From assembly GCA_949840935.1 (NCBI GenBank), contig CATKXX010000003.1, forward strand, positions 1-64,000: a stretch of DNA of 64,000 nucleotides. Direction: 5' to 3'. Positions 14,096 to 24,091 of this stretch are shown here, in pieces. The DNA comes from an uncultured Acetatifactor sp. Its GTDB lineage: Bacteria; Bacillota; Clostridia; Lachnospirales; Lachnospiraceae. Position 1 is the stretch's first letter; every line of letters starts with the position of its first letter. The position numbers and the translations under genes were made by a program. The notes under the pieces are model-generated. The model was not told where the DNA came from, did not search any database, and saw only the letters and a program-made list of their open reading frames with translations.

Positions 14096-16567
14096 ATGGC
14101 TGAGCAGGGAATGGTAAAAAGCAGCGCGGAAGAAAGGCAGGAGGCAAAAGGCACAGAAGCAGAAACAAAGATTATTGCAGCCGGAAACCGGCGGACAGAA
14201 AGCAATTTTCAAACACGCTATAGAGCTGTCAGGAAAAAACGTATCTACAGAATCCCTGTCCTGTTCCTTGCGGCAGCCCTGCTCCTTGGCGGCTGCGGTG
14301 CATCCCTCCGGGATATGGCTCAGGGAGGCGCTTTGGGTGCTTCGGGAGAAGGGGATGCTGCGGTTCCCGTCACAGGGCGGTATGTGGAGGAAGAGCTTCC
14401 TGTGGTATTTGAAGGCTTTTCACCGCTTGACCTGTTTCCTGTGAAAGACGGTATCTATCTGGCCAAGGCCCAGGGAATGGACGGGCTGTTGGTGGCTGAC
14501 GGGGACAGAGTGAGAGTACAGGAGATGCTTTCGGAAGCCTTTCTCCCCATCGGGGAACGCAATGGGGCGGACAGAATGGCGGTGGCGGACAACGGGGCGC
14601 GGATATTCGGGCTCTGGGAGGACGGGAAACGGTACTTTATGACACCGGAGGGGGAAATGAGGGAATGGGATCATTTTGCCCCGGAAAATTATGTAACCTT
14701 TCTGTATGGAAGGGATGGTTATTTTTATGCCGCTTCCTTAAGCGGCAGCGGTTACGGGAGCTACAGCACCGCCCTGTGCCGGGTGGACGTGGAAACGGGA
14801 GAGACGGAGCATTTGTGGGAATTTCCGGAGGCGGTCACCAATCTGTCGGTATGCGGGGATTATCTGTTTGCCGGGTATAATGACGTAGGGGAAGGCGGCA
14901 TTCTGATTTACAGCATTTCCCGCAGGGAGCAGCTGGAGGAGGACAGCCTTCTGACAAAGGCGCTGAAGAAATATCTGGAGGACGAATCCAACAGTGACAA
15001 GCACCCCTATCTGATCATGCCTTCCGTGTCGGGAGAGGGGATCTACGTGCTGACCAGGGAGGGGCTTTTCTATCATGTGATGTACGGAAATGTGATGGAA
15101 CAGGTGATCCCGGGAGACTTGTGCAGTATCGGCGATATTTCCCGGATGTACGCGGCCATGTGTGTGACGGAGGACGAAGGGGGAGGGATGCCTGTGTTCT
15201 GGATCGCGTATGATTCCGGAGAGGTGGTGCGGTTTACTTACGATGAGGAGGTACCCGCCGTGCCGGAGACCCTGGTGCGGGTCTACAGCCTGCAGAACGA
15301 CAACAATGTTCGGCAGGCCGTCACCGGGTATCAGGCCCGGCACCCGGAGGCCTATATACAGTACGAGACGGGGATGACGGATGAGGACGGGCAGACCAGG
15401 GATGACGCTCTGAAAAACCTGGCCACGCGGATTGCCGCGGGAGACGGGCCGGATGTGTTTGTCATGGACGGCCTTCCTCTCGATTCTTACCTGGAAAAGG
15501 GTGTTCTCATGGATCTGACGGAAACCTGTGCGGGTCTGATGGACGCGGGGGTGTATTTTGAGAATGTGACGGATTGCTTTTACCGGGAAGGGAAATTATA
15601 TACTGTTCCCATGGCCTTTCAGATTACCCTGTTGATGGGGGAAACGGAGCAGATTGAGGGCGTGGATGACCTGGAGGATTTTGCCGCGCTCCTGGAGGAA
15701 ATGGATGTGGAGGGTACCAGCAGGATCGGCCTGCTTTCGGAAGAAAGGATCCTTACCTTCCTGGCTATGGTGTCCGGCGGCTGGCTGGATGAGGACGGGG
15801 AGCCGGACAGGGAAGCTCTGAGCCGTTTCCTGACGCTGTGCCGCCGCGTTTACCTGGCCGACGGGGCGGGAATGAGTGAGGACGCCCTGCAGGAGGAAGC
15901 GGCTGAGAGGTTGGACAGCCGCTGGTATTCCAGAGACGGCGCCGTCTATGATTTTATCAATGCGAATCCGTTTTATTGGAAAAGCGGTCTTGCCGATTCC
16001 ATCTGCTATTTCCATAATCCTCTTTCTATGGGCAGCTTTGGAGGGGATACTCTCTATGAATTGAATTATCTGCTGGCAGACCTGGGATATGTGGGAATGG
16101 ACTATGGGATCTTTTCCGACGGGGAGACCGCCTGTATGCCCCTGAGTATGCTTGCGGTGAACCAGGCTACCGGGGTACGGGAGGAGGCCCTGGATTTTGT
16201 GGAATACGCTCTGAGCGCCGATTTTCAGAGTAGTGTGGTCTTAAAAGGGATTCCGGTCAATAAGGGGGCCTTATATGATATGGAGAAAGCAAATCTGAGC
16301 CATCGCCCCGGAAACTTTTCCGCAACGGGCTGGAGCTTTGAGGGGCAGACGGAGGAATCCGTCGTTGTGGAAGTGGAGTGGGCCAGCCTGGAAGATTTTG
16401 AAAAACTTAATGATATACTGGATGGTATCAATCAAATAAACATCCATGACGCGGTAGTATACGATACGGTGATGGAGTTGGGGGCTTCGGCGGTAAACGG
16501 GGAGAAGGACATTGAGGAGACGGTGGATGCGATTGCGAAAAAGGTTCAACTGTACCTGGCTGAGTAA
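14096..16567 (+). CDS. Carbohydrate ABC-importer lipoprotein receptor with long N-terminal domain
   Basis: The protein has 823 residues. A basic leader, hydrophobic segment and lipobox (LLLGGC, Cys67) predict a membrane-anchored lipoprotein. From about residue 390 the sequence follows extracellular solute-binding family 1 (the YQARHPEAYIQYETG pattern, DGPDVFVMDG, and the C-terminal SSVVLKGIPVNKGA segment). Residues 70-385 are an extra domain with repeated beta-hairpin units, possibly a beta-propeller, not usual in this family. The start follows GCAGGAGAGG; 50 residues before the signal helix is long, and an internal ATG at residue 6 exists. Two sugar permeases follow directly; no ATPase gene is present, so a shared MsmK-type ATPase is expected. 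Confidence 0.85.
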   Translation: MAEQGMVKSSAEERQEAKGTEAETKIIAAGNRRTESNFQTRYRAVRKKRIYRIPVLFLAAALLLGGCGASLRDMAQGGALGASGEGDAAVPVTGRYVEEELPVVFEGFSPLDLFPVKDGIYLAKAQGMDGLLVADGDRVRVQEMLSEAFLPIGERNGADRMAVADNGARIFGLWEDGKRYFMTPEGEMREWDHFAPENYVTFLYGRDGYFYAASLSGSGYGSYSTALCRVDVETGETEHLWEFPEAVTNLSVCGDYLFAGYNDVGEGGILIYSISRREQLEEDSLLTKALKKYLEDESNSDKHPYLIMPSVSGEGIYVLTREGLFYHVMYGNVMEQVIPGDLCSIGDISRMYAAMCVTEDEGGGMPVFWIAYDSGEVVRFTYDEEVPAVPETLVRVYSLQNDNNVRQAVTGYQARHPEAYIQYETGMTDEDGQTRDDALKNLATRIAAGDGPDVFVMDGLPLDSYLEKGVLMDLTETCAGLMDAGVYFENVTDCFYREGKLYTVPMAFQITLLMGETEQIEGVDDLEDFAALLEEMDVEGTSRIGLLSEERILTFLAMVSGGWLDEDGEPDREALSRFLTLCRRVYLADGAGMSEDALQEEAAERLDSRWYSRDGAVYDFINANPFYWKSGLADSICYFHNPLSMGSFGGDTLYELNYLLADLGYVGMDYGIFSDGETACMPLSMLAVNQATGVREEALDFVEYALSADFQSSVVLKGIPVNKGALYDMEKANLSHRPGNFSATGWSFEGQTEESVVVEVEWASLEDFEKLNDILDGINQINIHDAVVYDTVMELGASAVNGEKDIEETVDAIAKKVQLYLAE

Positions 16568-17378
16568 GGGGATGTTTTTGCTGCCGGGAATCCTGGGAGT
16601 GTTGGTGTTTACCCTGATCCCTTTTCTGGATGTGGTGAAGCGCTCCTTCTACACCTCCCTGTCGGGGGAGTACTGCGCCCTGGATAATTACCGGAGGGTG
16701 CTGCAGAACAAAGCCTTTCGGCTGGCCTTGTACAATACGGCGCGGTTCATGGGAGTATGTCTGCCCCTTTTACTGGTGTCCGGCCTTTTGCTTGCCGTGG
16801 CCATGGAGCGGCATTCCTTTCTGGAAAAGTGGAAAGTCCTGTACCTGCTCCCTATGGCCATGCCGGCGGCTACCATTGTGCTGGTGTGGAAGCTGCTGTT
16901 TGCCAGACAGGGGCTGATCAACGGGCTCCTGGGAGCCCACATAGACTTCCTTCAGGGAGAGAATGCCTTCTGGGTGCTGGTCTTTACCTATGTGTGGAGG
17001 AATCTGGGATATACGCTGGTACTGTGGCTGGCGGCGTTAAAGGCGGTTCCCGGGGAAATATTGGAGGCGGCCCGGGTGGACGGCGCGGGAGAGGCCAGGT
17101 GCTTCTTTTTCATTACGCTGCCCTGCCTGAAGGGCAGCTGCTACACTATTACCGTGCTGTCCCTGCTGAATGCCTTCAAGGTGTTCCGGGAGGCCTTTCT
17201 GATCAACGGCCCGTACCCTTCCGGGGAAATCTATCTGCTGCAGTATGTGTTTCATAACTGGTATGCCAACCTGGACTTTGATAAGATGGCCGCGGGAGCT
17301 GTCCTTTCGGCAGCGGTGACCGGAAGTATCGCCATGCTGTTAAAGAGGTTATGGGACAGGCGGGAGGAAGATCGATGA
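16527..17378 (+). CDS. Carbohydrate ABC-transporter permease, MalF type
   Basis: The protein has 283 residues and six hydrophobic spans. The cytoplasmic EAA loop reads EAARVDGAGEARCFFFITLP, which binds the ATPase. ATG 16527 follows GAGGAG at 6 nt and overlaps the receptor gene by 41 nt; ATG 16572 is an alternative without a good site. With the receptor upstream and the second permease downstream it forms the membrane channel of a CUT1-type sugar importer. The substrate cannot be told from sequence. Confidence 0.9.
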   Translation: MRLRKRFNCTWLSKGMFLLPGILGVLVFTLIPFLDVVKRSFYTSLSGEYCALDNYRRVLQNKAFRLALYNTARFMGVCLPLLLVSGLLLAVAMERHSFLEKWKVLYLLPMAMPAATIVLVWKLLFARQGLINGLLGAHIDFLQGENAFWVLVFTYVWRNLGYTLVLWLAALKAVPGEILEAARVDGAGEARCFFFITLPCLKGSCYTITVLSLLNAFKVFREAFLINGPYPSGEIYLLQYVFHNWYANLDFDKMAAGAVLSAAVTGSIAMLLKRLWDRREEDR

Positions 17379-18235
17379 ATCAATCCAAAAAGGAAAGCAC
17401 CTTGAAAAAGTGCATCATCACCCTGCCGGTAGCCGCTCCGGGAATCTGCTTCGTGCTGCCAGTCCTGATTCTGCTGTCCGGTTCCCTGGGGGACAACCTG
17501 GAATGGCAGGAAAGGCTGGGCGCCCTGGTCATGAATACGGAAGGGTATGTGAGCTGGAAGTGGATACCGGATTATCCTACGCTGGAACAGTATGAACGGC
17601 TGCTGTTTTACAGCCCTGCCTTTCTGAAGCTGTTCTGGAATTCTGTGGGGATGGCGGCCGCAATCCTGGCGGGACAGCTGTTGATCGGCGTCCCCGGCGC
17701 ATGGGCCCTTGCGGCTTTCCGGTTTAAGGGGCGGAAGCTTTTGTTTACCCTCTATGTCCTCCTGATGCTTCTCCCCTTCCAGGTGACCATGCTGTCAAAA
17801 TACCTGGTGATCCGCCTGCTTGGCCTGATGGACACTCCCGGAGCCGTAATCCTTCCGGCGGTGTTCTCCACCTTCCCGGTATTCCTGATCTACCGGAGCT
17901 TCCGGGGGATTCCCCCGGAGCTTGCGGACGCCGCCCGGATGGACGGGGCCGGGGAATGGAGGATTTTCATACACATTGCGCTTCCCCTGGCCCGGGGCGG
18001 CGTGCTGGCGGCCATGGTGCTGGATTTCCTGGAAGCCTGGAACATGATGGAGGAGCCCCTGGCCTTTTTGACAGATAAGTCCCTGTGGCCTCTCTCCCTA
18101 TACCTGCCGGAGATCGGAGTCAGCCAGGCAGGCTATTCCTGCGCGGCTTCCATAGTCACACTCCTGATGTCGCTGTTCATCTTCGCGCTTTTCAACGACA
18201 CCCTGGAAAAAGGCATCATAAACACCGCCCTCTAA
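17375..18235 (+). CDS. Carbohydrate ABC-transporter permease, MalG type
   Basis: The protein has 286 residues and six transmembrane segments, with the EAA loop DAARMDGAGEWRIFIHIALP near residue 190. ATG 17375 follows GGGAGGAAG and overlaps the stop of the first permease by 4 nt, so the two are translationally coupled. It completes the importer. It is followed by the structured intergenic element at 18.3 kb and then the HlyD-like gene. Confidence 0.9.
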   Translation: MNQSKKESTLKKCIITLPVAAPGICFVLPVLILLSGSLGDNLEWQERLGALVMNTEGYVSWKWIPDYPTLEQYERLLFYSPAFLKLFWNSVGMAAAILAGQLLIGVPGAWALAAFRFKGRKLLFTLYVLLMLLPFQVTMLSKYLVIRLLGLMDTPGAVILPAVFSTFPVFLIYRSFRGIPPELADAARMDGAGEWRIFIHIALPLARGGVLAAMVLDFLEAWNMMEEPLAFLTDKSLWPLSLYLPEIGVSQAGYSCAASIVTLLMSLFIFALFNDTLEKGIINTAL

Positions 18236-18282
18236 TCCGCTAACCCGCGATGCCCACCCTCATCGGAGAACCTATCAATCTG

Positions 18283-18490
18283 TCCCCTCTATCCCCCGGC
18301 TTGCAATACACAGGCGCCAGAGCGGCAGGGCCCTCCCCGGGGGGCATGGGCGAGATGCGGAGAGGAGACTCCGGCGAGGCCCGTCCCTCAGGCGGGCATT
18401 GCCGTGCCTGAGGCTCATCGAAGCGCCTATCGAGCTGTCCCCCGGGGAGGGCCCTGCCGCTCTGACGCCGTCCCATTGCATCCCATTGCA
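18283..18490 (+). repeat. Structured intergenic element, copy 1
   Basis: A 26-nt perfect inverted repeat (18318-18343 with 18439-18464) closes a 95-nt core that holds CCTCAGGC/GCCTGAGG and GGAG/CTCC hairpins. Upstream flank CCCTCTATCCC and GGCTTGCA, and a downstream tail of two TCCCATTGCA units (18471-18490), also belong to it, because the same parts recur in the same order in copy 2 at 41266-41500 on the other strand. Core sequence is conserved between copies, whereas part of the closing stem differs but stays paired. It is neither a simple terminator nor coding. Confidence 0.8.
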
Positions 18491-18523
18491 TCCCCCCACC
18501 CACCCAAATGGAGAACACCCCTC

Positions 18524-19879
18524 ATGGAAAAGAAACCGATACAGAATAAAAAGAAAGTCCTGACAGGCTTTATCTGCTTCCTTGCCTTTATGGCCGTCTG
18601 CACCCTGGTCACAAAGGGGATTTACACCTCCGGGATGGCTCTGGTAACAGTGGATCATCCCAAAGAGAGTACTCTGACCCATGCCATCACTCTTCAGGGA
18701 AGGGTGAAGCCGGGACAGGAATACGGCATCTATGTACAGCAGGGCCTTCGCGTGGAGACAATATATGTCAATACTGGAACTGTAGTGGAAGCGGGCACAC
18801 CCCTGTTCCAGGTGAGGATGGAGGATCTGGAACTGATGATCGACAGTGCGGAGGCGGATATCCGTTACCGGCAGGCTCTGCTTGCGGACGAGGCAGGGCG
18901 GAAACAGGAGGAATGGCAGGACAGGCAGAGCAATATTGCAGGAATGCAGGAGGGCTACGACAGTATGGTGCGGGAGCTGGAGATTGCCCTTGAGAAGAAA
19001 TATCTGGCCTATCAGGCGGCCATACAGGCCAGGGAGCGGGAGGAGGAAGCTTTTTCCACCGTTTCAGGCGGCGACGCCGACAGCCTGGAGCGAAGCCGTC
19101 TGGCGGAGGCTCAGGCTGCCCTGGAGGCGGAGGAAGCCCTGCTCCAAAAGGAAGCGGCAGTCCGGGACTGGAACAGACAGCTTCAGGACATGCAGCGGAC
19201 GGACTACAACGCCGCGGCGGAAACCGTTTCCCTGAAAGACCAGCTGGAACAGGGCCGCAAATCCCTGGAAAATCTGAAAGAGCTGTATGAGGCAGAGGGA
19301 GTGGTCTGCGCCCGGGAGGCGGGGATGATCGTGGACAACAGGCTGCGGACGGGGGAGTATACGCCGGATACCGCCTGTATGCTGTTTATCAGGAGGGAGG
19401 ACGCGGGCGTCATAGAGTTTGTCCTGGATGAGCTGAGCCTGGAATACCTCTCCACGGGGGACAGTGTGGAGCTGGAATACCGCCTGGAAAGCGGTGAGAA
19501 AATATGCCGGGAAAGCGTCATCTCCTACATGGGGAGCCAGGGAGGGAATTACGTGGCCAGGGCAGAGCTTTCCGACGCCCAGCTGATGCTTGGCCAGAGG
19601 GTCACTTTGAAATGCCGGTTTGTAACGGAAAAGTACTCCACGGTCATACCCGGCCAGGCTCTGGTGGAGGAGGATGGACGGTACTATGTCTATGTGGTGG
19701 AGGAACAGGAGGGCTTTCTGGGGACGGAAGACCGCGTCCGCAAGGTAAACGTTGCCCTGGCCGATTCCAATACCAGCTCCGCAGCGGTAGAGAGCGGCGC
19801 CGTCCATTCGGGGAGCCGGGTTGTGATCACCGCGGACAGGGAGCTGACCGAGGGGGATGCGGTGAGGGTGCGCAGGTAA
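18524..19879 (+). CDS. HlyD/RND-type membrane-fusion (adaptor) protein
   Basis: The protein has 451 residues. One N-terminal transmembrane helix (about 12-32) is followed by a lipoyl-like half (residues 55-100: GRVKPGQEYGIYVQQGLRVE), a long alpha-helical hairpin (about 100-265, rich in E, A, Q, L), the second lipoyl half with VCAREAGMIVDN and beta-barrel domains. This is the adaptor layout of ABC or RND efflux systems in a Gram-positive. No MacB-type ATPase/permease is adjacent, so the partner is not identified; it may act with the sugar transporter neighbours only by chance. ATG 18524 has a weak site (GGAG 9 nt upstream), and the structured element lies just before it. Confidence 0.8.
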   Translation: MEKKPIQNKKKVLTGFICFLAFMAVCTLVTKGIYTSGMALVTVDHPKESTLTHAITLQGRVKPGQEYGIYVQQGLRVETIYVNTGTVVEAGTPLFQVRMEDLELMIDSAEADIRYRQALLADEAGRKQEEWQDRQSNIAGMQEGYDSMVRELEIALEKKYLAYQAAIQAREREEEAFSTVSGGDADSLERSRLAEAQAALEAEEALLQKEAAVRDWNRQLQDMQRTDYNAAAETVSLKDQLEQGRKSLENLKELYEAEGVVCAREAGMIVDNRLRTGEYTPDTACMLFIRREDAGVIEFVLDELSLEYLSTGDSVELEYRLESGEKICRESVISYMGSQGGNYVARAELSDAQLMLGQRVTLKCRFVTEKYSTVIPGQALVEEDGRYYVYVVEEQEGFLGTEDRVRKVNVALADSNTSSAAVESGAVHSGSRVVITADRELTEGDAVRVRR

Positions 19880-20020
19880 TTTTCGGTAAAAAGTATTTCC
19901 CTTTTCCCCTGCTTATGGTACAATTTTCTGTAAAGAGATTTTCTCCGGCGGAGTGTGAATAAATTTTCCGGCGGAACAGGATCATTCCTGACCAATAAAG
20001 CAGAGAAAGAGAGAACAGAG

Positions 20021-22018
20021 ATGAACCAGACAAAAGAAGCAAGGCCCAACGATGCCAGGAGGCGGGGATTGGGAATCACAGTAAAGCTGGTGGCAGCTAT
20101 TGTTGTGAGTGTTATCATTGCTGTGGCTGCGCTGCTGGCGGTGGTGTATGACCGCATGTCCCAGACACTTCTGGAAAAGAGTGAGGAGATACTGAGTACT
20201 ACCACCGATAAGACGCTGCAGGAGACCAGGGCATGGATGAACCGTACGCTCACCATGCTGGAAACTCAGAGGGACATTATCGAGTATGAGGATATGGATA
20301 TCCCGGAGCTGACAGAGTATATTAAGCACACAGTGGGGCAGAACGATGCTTATCCGGCGGGGCTGTATGTGGCGCTTACGGACGGATCACTGTACCATGC
20401 GACCTTTGTGCCGGGACCGGATTTTAATGCGCTGGTAAAGAGCTGGTACCTGGACGGGCTGGAATCCGAGGACTTTATACTGGGGGATGTGTACTTTGAT
20501 GAGGACAGCCAGTCCTATGTGGTAGGCGCGTCAGGAGTGCTGAAGGATGGCAGTGGCGCAGTGCGGGGCGTTGCGGCGGCGGACGTATACCTGAATTCCA
20601 TTTCCAAAATTGTCAGGGAAATACAGATTGAAGATACCGGCGGTATTTTCCTGGTTGACACGCGCACAGATACGATCATCGGGCACCGGGACGAGGCGAT
20701 TACAGGGACTAAGCTGAGTGAGGGCGGCGGTATGTACGCCTATGCGGAGGAGCAGATCCAGGCAGGTATGAGGGGGCTCGGACTGTATGGGAACACATAC
20801 ATCCAGATTGCCGAGATTGAAGGGAGCAGCTGGATAGCGGTAGCGTATGTTTCCAGGGCGGAGGTATTGGCGGAGCTTCAGGAGCTGACCAAGACCATGG
20901 TGGCAGTGTCGGTGATTGCAGTGCTTGTACTGACGCTTCTGGTGGTAATCCAGACACGGCGGATCATCGGCAGGCCCGTTAAGGAGCTGAGCCGGGTGGC
21001 AACCCGGATTGCGGAGGGGGAGCTGGATCAGTCCATCCATTACCGCTCCCGGGATGAGCTGGGCATTCTTGCCTATGACTTTAATCAGGTCACGGTAAAA
21101 CTTCGGGATTACATAAAATATATTAACGAAATTTCTGATATCCTGCGGGAAATCGCAAAGGGAAATCTGGCATTTGAGCTGCAGAGTGAGTATGACGGCG
21201 AGTTTGAGAAAATCAGGGATTCCCTGGAGGAGATTTCTGTTGAGCTCAATATTGTCATGGGGCAGCTGAACGCTTCCTCCAGGGATGTCGCGGCAGGCGC
21301 GGCACAGGTTTCCAACAGTGCGGTTAACCTTTCCCAGGGTTCCACGGAGCAGGCGTCGGAGGTGGAAGCGCTGGCGGGGCATATCGCGGAGGTGTCCGAC
21401 AGTGTGCAGGAGATTGCACAGGGAGCGCAGAAGGCAAGCGGCATTTCCCGGGAAGTAAGGAAAGGGCTTCTGGAGAGTAACACTAAGATGCGGAATATGA
21501 CCGATGTGATCCAGAGGATAAATGATAAATCCAATGAAATCAATAAGATCGTAAAAGCGATTGACGATATTGCGTTCCAGACGAAAATCCTTTCCCTCAA
21601 CGCGGCGGTAGAGGCCGCCCGGGCGGGAGATGCGGGAAAGGGCTTTGCAGTGGTGGCCGAGGAGGTACGGATTCTGGCGGGAAAGACAGCCGATGCGGCC
21701 CAGGAGACCACGGAGCTTCTCGGAGAAACGATCAGTTCCATGGAGGAAGGTGTCAGGGCTGCCGACGACACGGCGGAATCCATGCTGGCGGCAGCAGGGC
21801 TGGCGGAGGAGATGAACGATCTGATAGGCGGCATTGCGGATTATACGAAAAAGCAGGCTGCCACAGCGGCGGAAATCAGCCATGGCATCGACCAGATTGC
21901 CATTGTGGTGCAGTCCAATGTGGACACTGCAGAATCCAGCGCCGCTGCCAGCGAAGAATTGTCCGGCCAGGCTGCGTCGTTGCGTGAGATGGTATCCCGG
22001 TTCCGTCTGAAGGGATAA
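20021..22018 (+). CDS. Methyl-accepting chemotaxis protein with large Cache-like sensor
   Basis: The protein has 665 residues. TM1 (about 17-40) and TM2 (about 293-316) enclose a 250-residue extracytoplasmic sensor with a dCache-like pattern ([34 protein letters not shown]). HAMP spans about 318-370. The signalling hairpin contains [20 protein letters not shown] and [15 protein letters not shown], the contact site for CheA/CheW. The start follows AGAGAGAACAGAG. No che genes are nearby. It senses an extracellular ligand, probably a small organic molecule, and signals to the flagellar motor or another output. Confidence 0.93.
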   Translation: MNQTKEARPNDARRRGLGITVKLVAAIVVSVIIAVAALLAVVYDRMSQTLLEKSEEILSTTTDKTLQETRAWMNRTLTMLETQRDIIEYEDMDIPELTEYIKHTVGQNDAYPAGLYVALTDGSLYHATFVPGPDFNALVKSWYLDGLESEDFILGDVYFDEDSQSYVVGASGVLKDGSGAVRGVAAADVYLNSISKIVREIQIEDTGGIFLVDTRTDTIIGHRDEAITGTKLSEGGGMYAYAEEQIQAGMRGLGLYGNTYIQIAEIEGSSWIAVAYVSRAEVLAELQELTKTMVAVSVIAVLVLTLLVVIQTRRIIGRPVKELSRVATRIAEGELDQSIHYRSRDELGILAYDFNQVTVKLRDYIKYINEISDILREIAKGNLAFELQSEYDGEFEKIRDSLEEISVELNIVMGQLNASSRDVAAGAAQVSNSAVNLSQGSTEQASEVEALAGHIAEVSDSVQEIAQGAQKASGISREVRKGLLESNTKMRNMTDVIQRINDKSNEINKIVKAIDDIAFQTKILSLNAAVEAARAGDAGKGFAVVAEEVRILAGKTADAAQETTELLGETISSMEEGVRAADDTAESMLAAAGLAEEMNDLIGGIADYTKKQAATAAEISHGIDQIAIVVQSNVDTAESSAAASEELSGQAASLREMVSRFRLKG

Positions 22019-22425
22019 TGCGCCGCCGCGAAGCGTTTTCACGCGTCTTTTGCTTGACGGGCAGCTGAAGTGACAAACAGGGAACGGCCCCTTGCAAAAT
22101 GCAGGACACTGTGATAAAATGGGCACAGAATAGAGAAAGGCACATAATTTGTGTGTGGTGAGAGAATGAGCAGCAGATAGTTTGATCAGGAAAAGCAGAC
22201 ATTACGGGACGTGTTTCAAACACGTTCTATGACAGGAGCCCCGGAGGGCGCTTTGTTTGCGTATGCCGAATCAGATTATCACACTCATTGGGAACCATAC
22301 ATTCTGCGGGAAGCACGTTTCTTCCCGGCGGGGATACATTCTTCCGGGAAATTTCCATGCCTGATCCCGGGGGGCTGTTACGCAGAGATTAATTGTAGGG
22401 TTTCATTCATAGAGGATTATTTGTG
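22019..22425 (+). other. Intergenic region before the ABC-F gene
   Basis: No supported gene. A 17-nt odd palindrome ACGTGTTTCAAACACGT at 22209-22225 could be an operator. A GTGATAAAAT at about 22110-22119 looks like a -10 region of the kind seen elsewhere in the window. Short CCGGGAA repeats lie near 22310-22350. The stretch may be the leader of the ABC-F gene. Confidence 0.35.
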
Positions 22426-22459
22426 AAGAGTCTGTTTTCGGCAACGAAAACAGACTCTT
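22426..22459 (+). promoter_or_regulatory. Perfect 15-bp hairpin in the ABC-F leader (possible attenuator)
   Basis: AAGAGTCTGTTTTCG (22426-22440) pairs perfectly with CGAAAACAGACTCTT (22445-22459) around a GCAA tetraloop; only three T residues flank the 3' arm, so it is a weak classical terminator. It lies 35 nt before the ATG of the ABC-F gene. Leader attenuation by drug-stalled ribosomes is known for several ABC-F genes; whether that applies here is inference. Confidence 0.6.
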
Positions 22460-22494
22460 TGCGTGACCCCGGGGATTCCGGAAATGGAGGAATT

Positions 22495-24066
22495 ATGTTA
22501 CAGATTCGGAATTTAAATATTACGCATAAAAAGGATCTGCGTGTTATCTTACAGGATTTCTCCTGCGTGCTGAACGCGGGGGATAAGGCGGTGATCATCG
22601 GGGAGGAGGGGAACGGGAAATCCACGCTGTTGAAGTGGCTGTACGAACCCTCGCTCATCGAGGCTTACGCGGAAGCGGAGGGGGAGAGGGTCGTAAGCGG
22701 GGAGCGTCTCGCCTATCTGCCCCAGGAGCTGCCCCGGGAGCAGGCGGCCAGGACTGTCTGCGAGTACTTTATGGAGGAGCCCTGCTTTTACGAAAAGACC
22801 CCGAAGGAGCTGGGGAAGCTTGCCAGGGACTTCCATCTTTCCCCGGAATTCTTTTATGGGGAACAGCTCATGGGAACCCTGTCCGGCGGGGAGAAGGTGA
22901 AAGCCCAGCTGATGCGCCTGCTGATGGGGGAGCCCACGGTGCTTCTTCTGGACGAGCCCTCTAACGACATTGATGTGGAGACGCTGGAATGGATGGAAGG
23001 GCTGCTCAACAGCTGGGAGCATATTGTCCTTTTCATTTCCCATGACGAGACGCTGATTGAAAACACGGCTAATGTAGTCATCCATATGGAACAGATTTGC
23101 AGGAAGGCCCAGAGCAGGTATACGGTTGCCCGTATGCCCTATCAAAGGTATCTGGAGGAGCGGAGAAACCGGTTTGACAGGCAGGAACAGCAGGCATTAA
23201 GCGAAAGGCGTGAGAAACAGATCCGGGATGAAAAATTCAGGAGGATCTATCAGAGCGTGGATTTTGCGCAGGCCAGCATATCCCGGCAGAACCCGGGGAA
23301 GGCCAGGCTGTTGAAGAAGAAAATGCACGCCGTGAAATCCATGGAGAAGCGGTTTCAGAGGGAAGACCAGGGGATGACGGAAATACCTCAGGAGGAGAGC
23401 GCCATTTACTTTAAACTGGGCGATAAAAGCGCTTCCATCCCTTCCGGGAAGGGAGTCATAAACTTCTCATTGGAAAGGCTGTATGCCCCGGAGGGAGGGC
23501 GGCTGCTCTCCGAAAATATCCGGCTGCTGATCCGCGGGCCGGAAAAGGTCTGCATAATAGGAAATAACGGAGCCGGAAAGACTACACTGTTGAAAAGGAT
23601 GGCGGAGGAGCTTCTGGCCAGGGAGGATATCCATGCGGAATACATGCCGCAGGATTACGAGGATCTGCTGGAGCTTGACATGACTCCTGTGGATTTCCTG
23701 GACACCTCCGGGGAAAAAGAGGAGAGAACCAGGATCAGGACTTATCTCGGTTCCCTGAAGTATACTGCCGATGAGATGGAGCATCCCATAGCCTGCCTCT
23801 CGGGAGGGCAGAAGGCTAAGGTGCTGCTGCTGAAAATGAGCCTGTCGGGAGCGAACGTGCTGCTTCTGGATGAGCCCACGCGGAATTTTTCGCCGCTGTC
23901 CGGCCCGGTCATCCGCAGGATGCTGACGGAATTTCCGGGGGCCATTATCAGCATATCCCATGACAGAAGATATATCCGCCAGGTGTGCCATAAGGTCTAC
24001 CGGCTGACAGAGGGCGGCCTGATACCGGAAAACGGCGAAGGAATCACAGGGGACAGCGACAGGTAA
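22495..24066 (+). CDS. ABC-F family ATPase (putative ribosome-protection protein)
   Basis: The protein has 523 residues and two ABC domains with no membrane part. Domain 1: Walker A GEEGNGKSTLLK, signature TLSGGEKVKAQL, Walker B VLLLDEPSNDID. Domain 2: GNNGAGKTTLLK, CLSGGQKAKVLLL, VLLLDEPTRNFSP. A charged linker (about residues 215-300) with RRNRFDRQEQQ and RQNPGKARLLKKK joins them, as in ABC-F proteins that enter the ribosomal E site. ATG 22495 follows TGGAGG. Members confer resistance to lincosamide, streptogramin or pleuromutilin-type drugs or act as translation factors; which applies here is not clear. It is convergent with the ankyrin gene, 25 nt away. Confidence 0.88.
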   Translation: MLQIRNLNITHKKDLRVILQDFSCVLNAGDKAVIIGEEGNGKSTLLKWLYEPSLIEAYAEAEGERVVSGERLAYLPQELPREQAARTVCEYFMEEPCFYEKTPKELGKLARDFHLSPEFFYGEQLMGTLSGGEKVKAQLMRLLMGEPTVLLLDEPSNDIDVETLEWMEGLLNSWEHIVLFISHDETLIENTANVVIHMEQICRKAQSRYTVARMPYQRYLEERRNRFDRQEQQALSERREKQIRDEKFRRIYQSVDFAQASISRQNPGKARLLKKKMHAVKSMEKRFQREDQGMTEIPQEESAIYFKLGDKSASIPSGKGVINFSLERLYAPEGGRLLSENIRLLIRGPEKVCIIGNNGAGKTTLLKRMAEELLAREDIHAEYMPQDYEDLLELDMTPVDFLDTSGEKEERTRIRTYLGSLKYTADEMEHPIACLSGGQKAKVLLLKMSLSGANVLLLDEPTRNFSPLSGPVIRRMLTEFPGAIISISHDRRYIRQVCHKVYRLTEGGLIPENGEGITGDSDR

Positions 24067-24091
24067 CTGACAGGTATCTGACAGGGAAGGC

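Noticed and set aside
18318-18464. Structured element copy 1 as a terminator of the sugar transporter operon
   Set aside because: The outer stem is very stable but has no T run, and the conserved core and flanks recur in reverse orientation elsewhere.
20531-22126. 531-codon minus-strand frame over the first chemoreceptor
   Set aside because: Antisense shadow without motif or ribosome site; the plus-strand product is a clear chemoreceptor.
22211-22426. 71-codon frame before the ABC-F gene
   Set aside because: Non-ATG start without ribosome site, no motif; the region fits a leader better.
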